Below, piece by piece: positions 1 through 8,610 of a DNA stretch of 23,414 nucleotides. The stretch is taken from assembly GCA_030632865.1 (NCBI GenBank), contig DAOVTY010000012.1, positions 1 through 23,414 on the forward strand. The letters are read 5' to 3'. Source of the stretch: Bacteroidota bacterium (GTDB lineage Bacteria; Bacteroidota; Bacteroidia; Bacteroidales; Prolixibacteraceae). Each line of letters begins with the position of its first letter. Positions within the stretch are counted from its first letter, which is position 1. The notes beneath the pieces are model-generated. The model was not told the DNA's origin, did no database searches, and saw only the letters and a program-made list of their open reading frames with translations. Both the position numbers and the translations under genes were made by a program.

Positions 1-1583
1 ATGATGATGTGGTGATAACCAACAATATGGTTACGGCATTAGCCGGTGCTGATATTATTACTTGCGGTAATGATGCAAGTTTAGTAGCTAATAAATTATA
101 TCCCGGAGAGGTAACTTTTAAATACCCGAAAGCTGGAGAAAAAAACTCTGATATAACTGTTAAAGTTTATGAAATTCGCTCTAAAACTACTATTAATGTT
201 AGCATTGGCGAGAAAACAAATATTTATATACCTCGATTAAAATGGACTCCCAACGCAAATGATTTAGTTGTTTTGCGCTTGAATCGACATCAAAATCAAT
301 TGGATGTTTTGGCTGTTAATCCATACACCGGAGATTCTCGTCCGCTAATTACCGAAAAAAACGACCGTTTTATTGATGAGAGCTTTTTCGATGATTTTAC
401 ATTTCTGGACAACGGTAATTTTGTAATTACAAGCGAGCGAAATGGATGGTCGCACCTTTATTTGTACGATAATCAAGGCTTTGAGTTGGAGCAGCTAACC
501 GAGGGCGAATTTGATGTCACTAATTTTTATGGTTACGATGATGTTAAGAAAGTTTTTTATTACCAGGCGGCTGCAGAATCGCCACTTCGCAGAGAGGTGT
601 ATTTTGTTAGTCAGGATAAAAATAATAAAGGAAAAATTTCAAAATTAGTAGGAACAAACAGTGCTGTTTTTAGCAGCAATTACAAATACTTTATAAACTA
701 TTATAGCAGTAGCAAAGTACCTAATTACATAACTGTACACGATAATAAAACTGGTGAACAAATCAGGTTTTTACAAGACAATACAGTTTTAAAAAATAGT
801 GTAACTGCTTTAAATATTTCGCAAAAAGAGTTTTTTAGTTTTAAAACATCAAGTGGAATTAAATTAAACGGTTACATGATTAAACCGGCTGGTTTCGATT
901 CGTCGAAAATATATCCGGTACTAATGACTCAATACAGTGGTCCAAACTCGCAAAGCGTTACAGATGCTTGGGGACGTGGAATTGGCTGGAACGAATATTT
1001 AGCACAGGAGGGATTTTTGATTGTTTGTGTTGACCCACGCGGAACCGGTGCCAGAGGCGAAGATTTTAGAAAAATAACATACCAGCAGTTGGGAAAATAT
1101 GAGTCAGAAGACCAGGTTGAAACAGCAAAATATTTGGGGACTTTATCTTTTGTAGACAAAAGTAACATTGCTATATTTGGCTGGAGTTATGGAGGTTTTA
1201 TGACCTGTTTGAGTATGGCAAAAGGTGGCGAACTTTTTAAAGCAGGTATCGCAGTTGCACCTGTTACAAGCTGGCGTTTTTACGACTCTGTTTATACAGA
1301 ACGTTACATGCGAACTCCGCAAGAAAATCCTGATGGTTACGATGACAACTCTCCCCTCTCGCACGCTGGAAATATTAAAGGACGACTGCTAATTATTCAC
1401 GGCTCGGCTGATGATAATGTGCATGCACAAAATACTTTTGAGTTTACTGAGAAAATGGTACAAGCCGGAGTTCAGTTTGATATGGCAATTTATACAAATC
1501 GCGCTCATGGAATACGTGGAGGAAATACTACATTACATTTATATACAAAAATGACCAACTTTTTAAAAGAGCAGTTGCAATAA
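1..1583 (+). CDS. Dipeptidyl peptidase IV (S9B family), 5'-truncated
   Basis: Serine exopeptidase that removes X-Pro or X-Ala dipeptides from peptide N-termini, usually in the periplasm or at the outer membrane. The frame is open through base 1, so the gene starts outside the window; the GTG at 9 is not a credible start. Counting from that GTG, the end of the beta-propeller (LYPGE..FKYPKAGEKNS, about residues 30-45) leads into an alpha/beta-hydrolase domain. That domain has the nucleophile motif GWSYGG (Ser393), the acid in HGSADDNVH (Asp468) and the histidine in NRAHGI (His500), so the triad is intact. The family is usually about 700-730 residues; roughly 200 are missing, including the signal peptide and the substrate-binding Glu-Glu motif. 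The 30 residues before LYPGE do not look like the usual propeller sequence (see findings). No clear terminator follows the TAA. Confidence 0.93.
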   Translation, partial: DDVVITNNMVTALAGADIITCGNDASLVANKLYPGEVTFKYPKAGEKNSDITVKVYEIRSKTTINVSIGEKTNIYIPRLKWTPNANDLVVLRLNRHQNQLDVLAVNPYTGDSRPLITEKNDRFIDESFFDDFTFLDNGNFVITSERNGWSHLYLYDNQGFELEQLTEGEFDVTNFYGYDDVKKVFYYQAAAESPLRREVYFVSQDKNNKGKISKLVGTNSAVFSSNYKYFINYYSSSKVPNYITVHDNKTGEQIRFLQDNTVLKNSVTALNISQKEFFSFKTSSGIKLNGYMIKPAGFDSSKIYPVLMTQYSGPNSQSVTDAWGRGIGWNEYLAQEGFLIVCVDPRGTGARGEDFRKITYQQLGKYESEDQVETAKYLGTLSFVDKSNIAIFGWSYGGFMTCLSMAKGGELFKAGIAVAPVTSWRFYDSVYTERYMRTPQENPDGYDDNSPLSHAGNIKGRLLIIHGSADDNVHAQNTFEFTEKMVQAGVQFDMAIYTNRAHGIRGGNTTLHLYTKMTNFLKEQLQ

Positions 1584-1637
1584 TATGAGATTGTAAGATG
1601 TAAGTCAAAAATTATCCTCCAGAATTGAATGTTTTAA

Positions 1638-2671
1638 GTGAGAATATTTATTGTAATAAGTTTATTTTTAATCCTCTTTCTTTCTTCCTTTCTTTTCAAA
1701 ACGAAAAGAATATAATTTCGAGAATGAATACTTCTACTATTTCGGGAGGGATTTATAAAATTGCTCCGCAAATAATTGATTTTAAAGATACTATTCCGAA
1801 TGACACACTTATTATTTAATTTGATACAGAAAAATATCCAATTGAATATTCACGAAAAATAGTTGTTGGTGTTTGCATCGACAACGAATATAGATAAGTA
1901 GATTTAGAACTCTTCTGTAATATTACTGGGCGTTATTTAGGTTTCGAATTGGTCGAAGGTGAATTAGTACCGCCAAACGATTCTTCAAAAAATAGACATT
2001 TATGCAGTTTCAACGGCCACAATTTACGCTGTACTCGATTATATTGTGTAGGGTGTAGTTTTTACACCCTACACACTTTGGCACATTGTTTACGGACATA
2101 CTAAACGCGAAATTGAAAAACTGACAATTGGTAAATTAAATTCCGAACTCATTGTAAAGATACTCGACAGTAATAATCACAATGATAAAATTTGGGTTTT
2201 AAATCACATTTCTGCATCGGTTGAAATTACACGCGAACTTCAAAACAGGTTTATGGAGATGATTTCAGATAAAGTTAATAAATGTTTTTAGTGAAACGGA
2301 ATTCTTGTTTAAACGAATGATTATTCAGAAACTGAAAACAAGTATCCCAACTGAATATTGAAGTAACTACAACTCTTTTATCGCAATTAATTACGATGAA
2401 TGGGACATTTGTAAAAAGCACCCTCGAATTGTTTAAATTGCATAATATTAATTCGGAAAAAGTTTTGGAACAAATTGCAGAGCTTCTTAAAAACAAGAAT
2501 CGTTATATTGCAAAGCAAGCATTCGATTATCTAAACGGAGTGGATAATTTGAATAAAAAGACATCAAAAAAAATGATAGATATTATAAAAAGAGCAATAA
2601 AATTTAAGGTGATAGTAAAGTTTATCTGTATTTGTTCTTATTTTTATTCCAAATTATTCAACAATTATTGA
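1638..2671 (+). pseudogene. Decayed gene for a secreted protein of unknown family
   Basis: Protein-like sequence continues for about 1 kb but only across changing frames. A GTG at 1638 (perhaps a former ATG) opens a hydrophobic, signal-peptide-like stretch (RIFIVISLFLILFLSSF). The frame then shifts near 1700 to one reading MNTSTISGGIYKIAPQIIDF, which has stops at 1817 and 1895 but reads on sensibly past both (KIVVGVCIDNEYR, NITGRYLGFEL). Near 1990 it shifts to IDIYAVSTATIYAVLDYIV, ends at TAG 2049 inside a hairpin, and resumes in the same frame as WHIVYGHTKREIEKL. It shifts again near 2284 (VFSETEFLFKRMIIQKLK) and near 2357, then stays open to TGA 2669-2671. The last third is rich in amphipathic helices with spacing like HEAT repeats. 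I do not recognise the family. The number of lesions argues for real decay rather than one sequencing error. Confidence 0.75.
2045..2075. repeat. Perfect 13-bp inverted repeat with 5-nt loop
   Basis: TGTGTAGGGTGTA at 2045-2057 is exactly complementary to TACACCCTACACA at 2063-2075, with loop GTTTT. It lies inside the decayed gene and carries one of its stops (TAG at 2049). The coding frame is the same on both sides, so if it is an insertion its length is a multiple of three. No U-run follows on either strand, so it is not an obvious terminator. It could be a short dispersed palindromic element or an intrinsic hairpin. No second copy was seen in the window. Confidence 0.8.
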
Positions 2672-2744
2672 ACATTATTGTAATATTATACATAATATCT
2701 ACAAAATATATGTATTCAATTATTTTTTTTAAAAATTTATAACA

Positions 2745-3905
2745 ATGAATAAAATAGCAACCAGCGTGTTTAAGAATGGTCTTATTGTACTACTGGCAAT
2801 AGTTTTGATTAATTGTGCGCCAAAGCAACAAGTAAAAATGCAGCCTCAAAAAGTAAATGTTATTGTTACGCAGCAAAAAAATATAACAGACTATAAAGAG
2901 TTTGTTGGTCAGATTTATGGCTACAAAGATATTTCCATAAGAGCGAGGGTTGATGGATTTCTGGAAGGAATTCATTTCAGAGAAGGTTATCCTGTAAAAA
3001 AAGGACAACTACTTTACACCATTGATTCGCAGCCGTTTGAAGCAGAAGTTTCGTCGTACCAAAGTAAAGTTGCCGAGGCAAAAACAATGTACGCAAAAGC
3101 TGAATCCGATTTAAACAGATATAAACCTTTGGCAGAATCGAATGCTGTTAGTAAAGCCGATTTAGATGCAGCACAAGCTCAATATGATGCTGCAGAATCT
3201 TCAGTTCAGGCTGCCGAAGCCAACTTGAGATTAGCAAAAATCAAAATGGGTTATACAAAAATATTGTCGCCAATTTATGGAATAATAGGAAAAACGCAAG
3301 CCAAAATTGGCGAATATGTTGGAAAAAGTCAAAGCACTGTAGTTTTAAATACAGTATCAAGAATAGATGAAATATTTGTGGAATTCTTTCTTACTGAAAG
3401 TCAATATTTAGGTGTTATGAAGCATTTAGGTTCGGCTGACACTCTTTTCTATTCTCGCGAAGAAAAAAATAAAATTTTAGAATTAATTTTAGCCGATGGA
3501 AGTATTCACGACTCGAAAGGACATATTAGTTTTTTAGATCGTGCAATTGATAGTAATACAGGTTCTTTGTTAGTGCAAGCTCAATTCGAAAACAGTAAAC
3601 GTATTATTCGTCCCGGACAATACGCAAAAATTAGATTTCCATTAATTAATGAGGATGCGATTGTTATTCCCCAAAAATGTGTAATTGAGCTACAAGGGCA
3701 ATTTTCGGTTTTTATTGTAAACATTGAAAATATAATAGAAACCAGACAAATTGTTGCAGGTGCTAAAATTGATGACTTTTGGGTTATAGAAGATGGATTA
3801 AAAGCAGGAGAAAAAGTTGTTATCGATGGTGTTCAGAAAGTGAGATCTGGTGTTGAAGTTAATGCTACCGAAATAGAATTCGAGAGTCAAAGTAATTCAA
3901 ATTAA
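2745..3905 (+). CDS. RND efflux periplasmic adaptor lipoprotein (MexA/AcrA family)
   Basis: Membrane-fusion subunit that bridges the inner-membrane RND pump and the outer-membrane channel of a tripartite efflux complex. The N-terminus has a hydrophobic signal ending in LINC, so Cys24 is the likely lipidated residue, anchoring the protein to a membrane. A biotinyl-lipoyl half-motif follows (ISIRARVDGFLEGIHFREGYPVKKGQLLYTID, about residues 63-95). Next come an alpha-helical hairpin rich in Ala and Gln (about 100-165), the second lipoyl half (about 168-205), a beta-barrel domain and a membrane-proximal domain ending near 386. This order and length are normal for the family. It is the first gene of a three-gene operon, 11 bp before the pump. 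I found no convincing TAnnTTTG promoter in the AT-rich 2672-2744 gap, although one is expected there because the upstream gene is decayed. Confidence 0.95.
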   Translation: MNKIATSVFKNGLIVLLAIVLINCAPKQQVKMQPQKVNVIVTQQKNITDYKEFVGQIYGYKDISIRARVDGFLEGIHFREGYPVKKGQLLYTIDSQPFEAEVSSYQSKVAEAKTMYAKAESDLNRYKPLAESNAVSKADLDAAQAQYDAAESSVQAAEANLRLAKIKMGYTKILSPIYGIIGKTQAKIGEYVGKSQSTVVLNTVSRIDEIFVEFFLTESQYLGVMKHLGSADTLFYSREEKNKILELILADGSIHDSKGHISFLDRAIDSNTGSLLVQAQFENSKRIIRPGQYAKIRFPLINEDAIVIPQKCVIELQGQFSVFIVNIENIIETRQIVAGAKIDDFWVIEDGLKAGEKVVIDGVQKVRSGVEVNATEIEFESQSNSN

Positions 3906-3916
3906 TTTTAGAAACT

Positions 3917-6900
3917 ATGTCGGAAAGTAAAGGGAACTTTTTTGTACACAGACCCATTGTAGCAATGGTAATTGCAATTGTTATTGTTATTGTGGGGTTA
4001 GTAATGTTGGTAGGATTACCCATTGAACAATATCCTAATTTGACGCCTCCAATAGTTCAGGTTCAGGCGCGATATACCGGGGCAAGTGCGCTAAATGTTG
4101 AAGAGTCGGTAGCCACTCCGTTAGAGCAGGAAATTAATGGTGTTGATAACATGATTTACATGAAATCGACAAATGCCAATGATGGTAGTATGAACATTCA
4201 AATTTCGTTTGATGTTGGTACCGACCCGGATATGAACACAGTTTTAGCCCAAAATAAAGTTTCAGCTGCCACAGCTAAATTGCCTTCGGCAGTTACAAAA
4301 ATGGGAGTTACTACTAAAAAATCGTTGCCGAGTACGCTAATGTTGATTACTTTAACATCATCAGATGGACGCTACGATCAGGACTTTTTAGGAAACTACG
4401 CTTTAATAAATATTAAAGATAAGTTGGCACGATTAAAAGGAATTGGCGAAGTTAATGTTTTAGGTGCTTCGGAATATTCAATGCGAATTTGGGTAAAGCC
4501 TGACAGACTTTCGCAAATGGGAATTTCGATAAGCGAAATTTTAAATGCAATAAACTCTCAGAATACAATTGTGCCAGGAGGTAAATTTGGTGCAGAACCT
4601 GCCCCTCCCGGAACCGAATTTACTTATACAGTAAGAATGCCAGAGCGGTTTAATTCTGCTGAATCTTTTGGTGAAATTGTAATTAGAACATTAGAAAATG
4701 GTTCTCAGGTAAAATTAAAAGAAGTTGCAACAATTAATTTAGGAGTAGAATCTTACAATGCATATACCAGAATAAATCAAAAAGAATGTTCTATTATTTC
4801 TCTATATCAAGCTCCAGGTGCCAATGCGGTTGAATTAAAAGAAAACATTCTAAAAGAGATGGAAATTATCAAAAACGAATTTCCGGAATCTATTGAATAT
4901 ACAGTTTCTATGGATACTGTTCTGCCAATTACTGCAGGAATCAGAGATATTGTGATAACCCTAATTATCGCACTGGTATTAGTAATTTTGGTTGTTTTTA
5001 TTTTTATTCAAGACTGGAAAGCTACATTAATTCCAACAATTGCAATACCCGTTTCCTTAATCGGAGCATTTATATTTTTTCCAATGTTAGGTTTTACTAT
5101 TAACGTATTATCGTTACTCGGGCTTGTATTGGCAATCGGCATTGTTGTTGACGATGCAATTGTGGTGGTCGAGGCAGTTCAAGTTAACATTGCCAAAGGG
5201 ATGAATGCAAAAGAAGCAACACTTGATGCAATGCGCAAAGTTACAGCACCAGTAATTGCTACTACTTTAGTTTTAGTTGCTGTGTTTATTCCTGTTGCAG
5301 GAATGGCTGGTATTACAGGACTATTATATCAACAGTTTGCTATTACAATTGTGGTTTCGGTACTCGTTTCTTCAGTGAATGCTTTAACATTAAGCCCTGC
5401 ATTATGCTCAATTCTACTAACAAAACCGAAACCTTATAAGGGACCTTTGGGGTGGTTCTTCAAAAAGTTCAATAACGGAATGGACAAAACCACCGACTCA
5501 TATATGAGTTTAACAAATGTAATTGCCCGTAAATTAAAACGTTCCGTAATTTTTATTGTCATCCTCACAGTTGGGGCTGCATTTTTTGGAAAATTAGTTC
5601 CAGGTGGATTTATTCCCGAAGAAGACATGGGATATTTCTTTGTAAACTATCAACTACCCGATGCCGCATCTCTTCAGCGTTCTGATGCCGTTGCAAAAAA
5701 AATAGAAGAGATTATGCTTCGACATCCTGAAATAGAATTTGTTACCAATGCTACAGGGTATTCTTTACTGTCGGGTGCAATGGCGTCTAATACCGGTTTT
5801 GCTTTTGCAAGTTTAAAAAATTGGGCTGATAGAGATAAAACAGCAAAAGAGATGATTGAAATAATCAATAAAGAATTGTTTTTGGAGATAAACGAGGCAC
5901 AAGCATTTGCATTTGGTCCCCCTGCAATTCCTGGCTTAGGAAACGGTTCTGGATTTAGTATAATGATTCAAGACAGAGCTGGTAAAACACCACATTATTT
6001 ATCGGAGAATTTAATAAAGTTTATACAAGCTGCACAAGCCAGACCAGAAATTGCAAGGGCATTTTCAACATTTCAGGCTAATGTACCACAACGAAAAATG
6101 GACATTAATAAAGAAAAAGCATTGAAAATGGGAGTTAATCTTAATGACTTGTACTCCACCGTTGGTGCATTTATGGGAGGTGCTTATGTTAACGATTTTA
6201 CTCGATTTGGTCGATTATATAAAACTTATCTTCAAGCAGAGCCTCAATACAGAAGCAAAGAGTCTGATATCAATAATTTCTTTATAAAAAACAATAGAGG
6301 CGATATGGTTCCATTGGCAACTTTGGTTACTATTAAGTCTATTACCGGACCGGAATATACAACAAGATTTAATTTATATCGCTCTGCTGAAGTAACAGGT
6401 ACTCCTGCTCCCGGATATACTTCAACTCAGGCAATGGACGCTCTCGAAGAAGTAGCTGCCGAAGTTCTGCCTGCTGACATGAGCTATTCGTGGAATGCGA
6501 TGTCATTTCAAGAGAAAAAAGCATCAGGCTCACTTGGAATGATTTTAACCTTTTCGTTGCTCTTTGTATTTTTAATTTTATCAGCACAGTACGAAAGTTG
6601 GTCGTTACCTTTTAGTATTTTGCTGGGTACACCATTTGCCATTTTCGGAGCTCTATTTGCTTTGTGGGCTTCACGCTTTTTTAGTCCTACATTCGAAAAT
6701 AATATTTTTGCACAGGTAAGTTTTGTAATGTTAATTGGTATGGCAGCTAAAAATGCAATTTTAATTGTTGAATTTGCAAAAGATGAATTCGATAAAGGAA
6801 AAAGTTTATTTGATGCGGCAATTGAAGCGGCGCGTTCTAGATTTCGACCTATATTAATGACAGCATTCTCTTTTATTCTCGGAATTTTCCCACTGGTTAT

Positions 6901-7078
6901 TGCCACCGGCTCTGGTGCTGAGGCAAGGAAAGTTATGGGAATGGCTTTGCTTGGAGGAATGTCGCTTGCAACATTACTCGGGGTTTTTATGTATCCGATG
7001 CTTTTTGTTGCAATTGGGAAACTGTTCGGATATGAGAAAAAGCGAGATCTTTTGAAGAAGAAAGAGAGTAAAGAGTAG
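3917..7078 (+). CDS. RND multidrug efflux permease, HAE1 type (AcrB/MexB-like)
   Basis: Proton-driven inner-membrane pump that takes substrates from the periplasm or outer leaflet and passes them to the outer-membrane channel. The length (1053 aa) fits HAE1 pumps. TM1 is about residues 10-30 and is followed by the typical LPIEQYPNLTPPIVQVQARYTGASA. The large periplasmic loop contains TPLEQEINGVDNMIYMKS. TM4 has the proton-relay pair Asp412-Asp413 in GIVVDDAIVVVEA, and TM10 has Lys945 in IGMAAKNAILIVEFA; these match the D407/D408/K940 triad of AcrB, so the pump should be active. The VDDAIVVVEA/KNAILIVEFA form points to organic substrates rather than metals. The start ATG lies 11 bp after the adaptor's stop, with no strong Shine-Dalgarno. 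The 3' end and the following spacer form a purine-rich strand (about 7050-7100). Confidence 0.96.
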   Translation: MSESKGNFFVHRPIVAMVIAIVIVIVGLVMLVGLPIEQYPNLTPPIVQVQARYTGASALNVEESVATPLEQEINGVDNMIYMKSTNANDGSMNIQISFDVGTDPDMNTVLAQNKVSAATAKLPSAVTKMGVTTKKSLPSTLMLITLTSSDGRYDQDFLGNYALINIKDKLARLKGIGEVNVLGASEYSMRIWVKPDRLSQMGISISEILNAINSQNTIVPGGKFGAEPAPPGTEFTYTVRMPERFNSAESFGEIVIRTLENGSQVKLKEVATINLGVESYNAYTRINQKECSIISLYQAPGANAVELKENILKEMEIIKNEFPESIEYTVSMDTVLPITAGIRDIVITLIIALVLVILVVFIFIQDWKATLIPTIAIPVSLIGAFIFFPMLGFTINVLSLLGLVLAIGIVVDDAIVVVEAVQVNIAKGMNAKEATLDAMRKVTAPVIATTLVLVAVFIPVAGMAGITGLLYQQFAITIVVSVLVSSVNALTLSPALCSILLTKPKPYKGPLGWFFKKFNNGMDKTTDSYMSLTNVIARKLKRSVIFIVILTVGAAFFGKLVPGGFIPEEDMGYFFVNYQLPDAASLQRSDAVAKKIEEIMLRHPEIEFVTNATGYSLLSGAMASNTGFAFASLKNWADRDKTAKEMIEIINKELFLEINEAQAFAFGPPAIPGLGNGSGFSIMIQDRAGKTPHYLSENLIKFIQAAQARPEIARAFSTFQANVPQRKMDINKEKALKMGVNLNDLYSTVGAFMGGAYVNDFTRFGRLYKTYLQAEPQYRSKESDINNFFIKNNRGDMVPLATLVTIKSITGPEYTTRFNLYRSAEVTGTPAPGYTSTQAMDALEEVAAEVLPADMSYSWNAMSFQEKKASGSLGMILTFSLLFVFLILSAQYESWSLPFSILLGTPFAIFGALFALWASRFFSPTFENNIFAQVSFVMLIGMAAKNAILIVEFAKDEFDKGKSLFDAAIEAARSRFRPILMTAFSFILGIFPLVIATGSGAEARKVMGMALLGGMSLATLLGVFMYPMLFVAIGKLFGYEKKRDLLKKKESKE

Positions 7079-7157
7079 AAAAGAAAGAAAGAAAAAAAAC
7101 CAATCATTCTCACTACATTCTACTTATTACTGCTTAAACATAAAATTAAAATATAAC

Positions 7158-8579
7158 ATGAAAAATAAGCAAATACTAATATCATTATCAGCCTTTCTAC
7201 TATTCCTCAGCAGTTGCATGGTTGGTCCCAATTTTCAGCAAGTTGATGTTGGAATTGATTCTATTGATACATTCCGGTTTCAGAATACTACTGTTGATAC
7301 AGTAATGGAAGTCGTCTGGCAGGATTTATTTCAGGATACAACATTAATTGCATTAATCGATTCGGCATTAAAAAACAATTTTGATGCACAAATTGCAGCC
7401 TCCCGAATTATGGAATCGCGCGCATATTTGGGCTACACAAAAGCCGATATGTATCCTAGTTTTACATATGGTGGAAATGGTGGATTTGGAAATACAATGG
7501 GAGGTTTTCCTTCGGGGCAAGGAGCTAATGGTTCTTTTTCTGTCAATGCCAATATAAATTGGGAACTTGTTTTTTGGGGAAAATACAGACGAGCCACCGA
7601 ATCGGCAAAAGCAGAAATGGCTGCTTCTGAATTTGGTTACGGAGCTATTCAGATTAGTTTGATTGCCGAAGTAGCCAACTCCTACTATTTGTTGCTTGAT
7701 TACAGAAATAGGTTAGAAACTGCTAAACGAACTTTAGAAACCAGAAAAGAGTCTTTGCGAATCATTGGCGAACGATTTGACAAAGGAATTATTCCTGAAA
7801 TTGACTTAAATCAAGCTCAAATTCAAGAAGCAATTGCTGCTCAAGCAATTCCTATTTACGAGCGCTCGGTGGCTTTTACCGAGAATGCATTGAGTGTTTT
7901 AATCGGTGAAAATCCAAAAGAGATTTTAACACTTATAAATATTGAAGATGTTGCTGTTCCTGTAACTATTCCGGTAGGATTGCCTTCGCAGTTACTTACC
8001 CGCCGCCCCGATATTATGGAGGCGGAGCAATTAGTTGTTGCTCAAAATGCGCGGATTGGTGTTGCACAAGCCATGAGATTTCCTTCAATTAGTTTAACCG
8101 GATTAATTGGTTTAGCAAGTGCTGATTTAGCCGCTTTTAATGCAAGCGATGCTTTAATTGGTTCTGTTGGTTCAGGTATTTTTGGTCCTATTTTTCAATT
8201 CGGTAAAAATAAACGTCGTGTAGAAATTGAGCGTGAACGAACTGAACAAACAAAACTGAGTTATAAAAAGACTGTAGCCGCAGCATTTCAGGAAACTGAG
8301 GATGCGCTGATAAATATTCGCACACTTGAACAAGAATTAGTATTTGTAAAAGTTCAAATAGAATCATCAGAAAATGCAGCAAAACTTTCAAAAGAAAGAT
8401 ATGATGGAGGAGTAACTAGTTTTTTAGAAGTATTAGAGTCTGATCGCTCTCTGTTTGAAATTGAACTGTACTATTCGGAGTTGCTACAACGAAGAATGTC
8501 TGCCTATATTATTTTATACAAAACACTCGGTGGTGGCTGGACACGAAACGTTACTGAAGAAGAAACAACTCAAGAATAA
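7158..8579 (+). CDS. Outer-membrane efflux channel lipoprotein (TolC/OprM, NodT family)
   Basis: Trimeric outer-membrane channel that completes the tripartite efflux system. The N-terminal signal ends in LSSC, giving lipidated Cys20, followed by the family's MVGPNFQ motif. Two outer-membrane-efflux repeats follow. The first has helices around residues 65-100 and 130-230 (NFDAQIAASRIMESRAYLGYTKADMYPSFTYGG, then a long coiled coil). The second is about 265-455 and includes LPSQLLTRRPDIMEAEQLV, the usual repeat-linking sequence, and ERYDGGVTSFLEVLESDRSLFEIEL. At 473 aa it is a normal length. It lies 79 bp after the pump; the gap is AT-rich with no promoter I can defend, so cotranscription is likely. 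It converges with the sensor-like gene on the other strand, stop to stop, across 31 bp with no clear terminator. Confidence 0.95.
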   Translation: MKNKQILISLSAFLLFLSSCMVGPNFQQVDVGIDSIDTFRFQNTTVDTVMEVVWQDLFQDTTLIALIDSALKNNFDAQIAASRIMESRAYLGYTKADMYPSFTYGGNGGFGNTMGGFPSGQGANGSFSVNANINWELVFWGKYRRATESAKAEMAASEFGYGAIQISLIAEVANSYYLLLDYRNRLETAKRTLETRKESLRIIGERFDKGIIPEIDLNQAQIQEAIAAQAIPIYERSVAFTENALSVLIGENPKEILTLINIEDVAVPVTIPVGLPSQLLTRRPDIMEAEQLVVAQNARIGVAQAMRFPSISLTGLIGLASADLAAFNASDALIGSVGSGIFGPIFQFGKNKRRVEIERERTEQTKLSYKKTVAAAFQETEDALINIRTLEQELVFVKVQIESSENAAKLSKERYDGGVTSFLEVLESDRSLFEIELYYSELLQRRMSAYIILYKTLGGGWTRNVTEEETTQE

Positions 8580-8610
8580 TAGAAACGTTTGCAAGTATAA
8601 AGTATACCGT

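Noticed and set aside
1625..1819. A 64-codon open frame starting at TTG
   Set aside because: It is one fragment of the decayed gene; the signal-like N-terminus lies in another frame starting at 1638.
2396..2671. A 91-codon open frame as an intact small gene
   Set aside because: Protein-like sequence continues upstream of its ATG in the same and adjacent frames, so it is the tail of the decayed gene.
7050..7101. Purine-rich strand at the end of the pump gene as a structural or regulatory element
   Set aside because: It is explained by Lys/Glu codons at the C-terminus plus an A-rich spacer; no symmetry or repeat unit beyond GAAA runs.
6508..7113. A 201-codon open frame on - opposite the pump gene
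   Set aside because: It lies wholly over the conserved RND coding frame, its translation resembles no family, and its start is in the spacer. It is a shadow of the sense gene.
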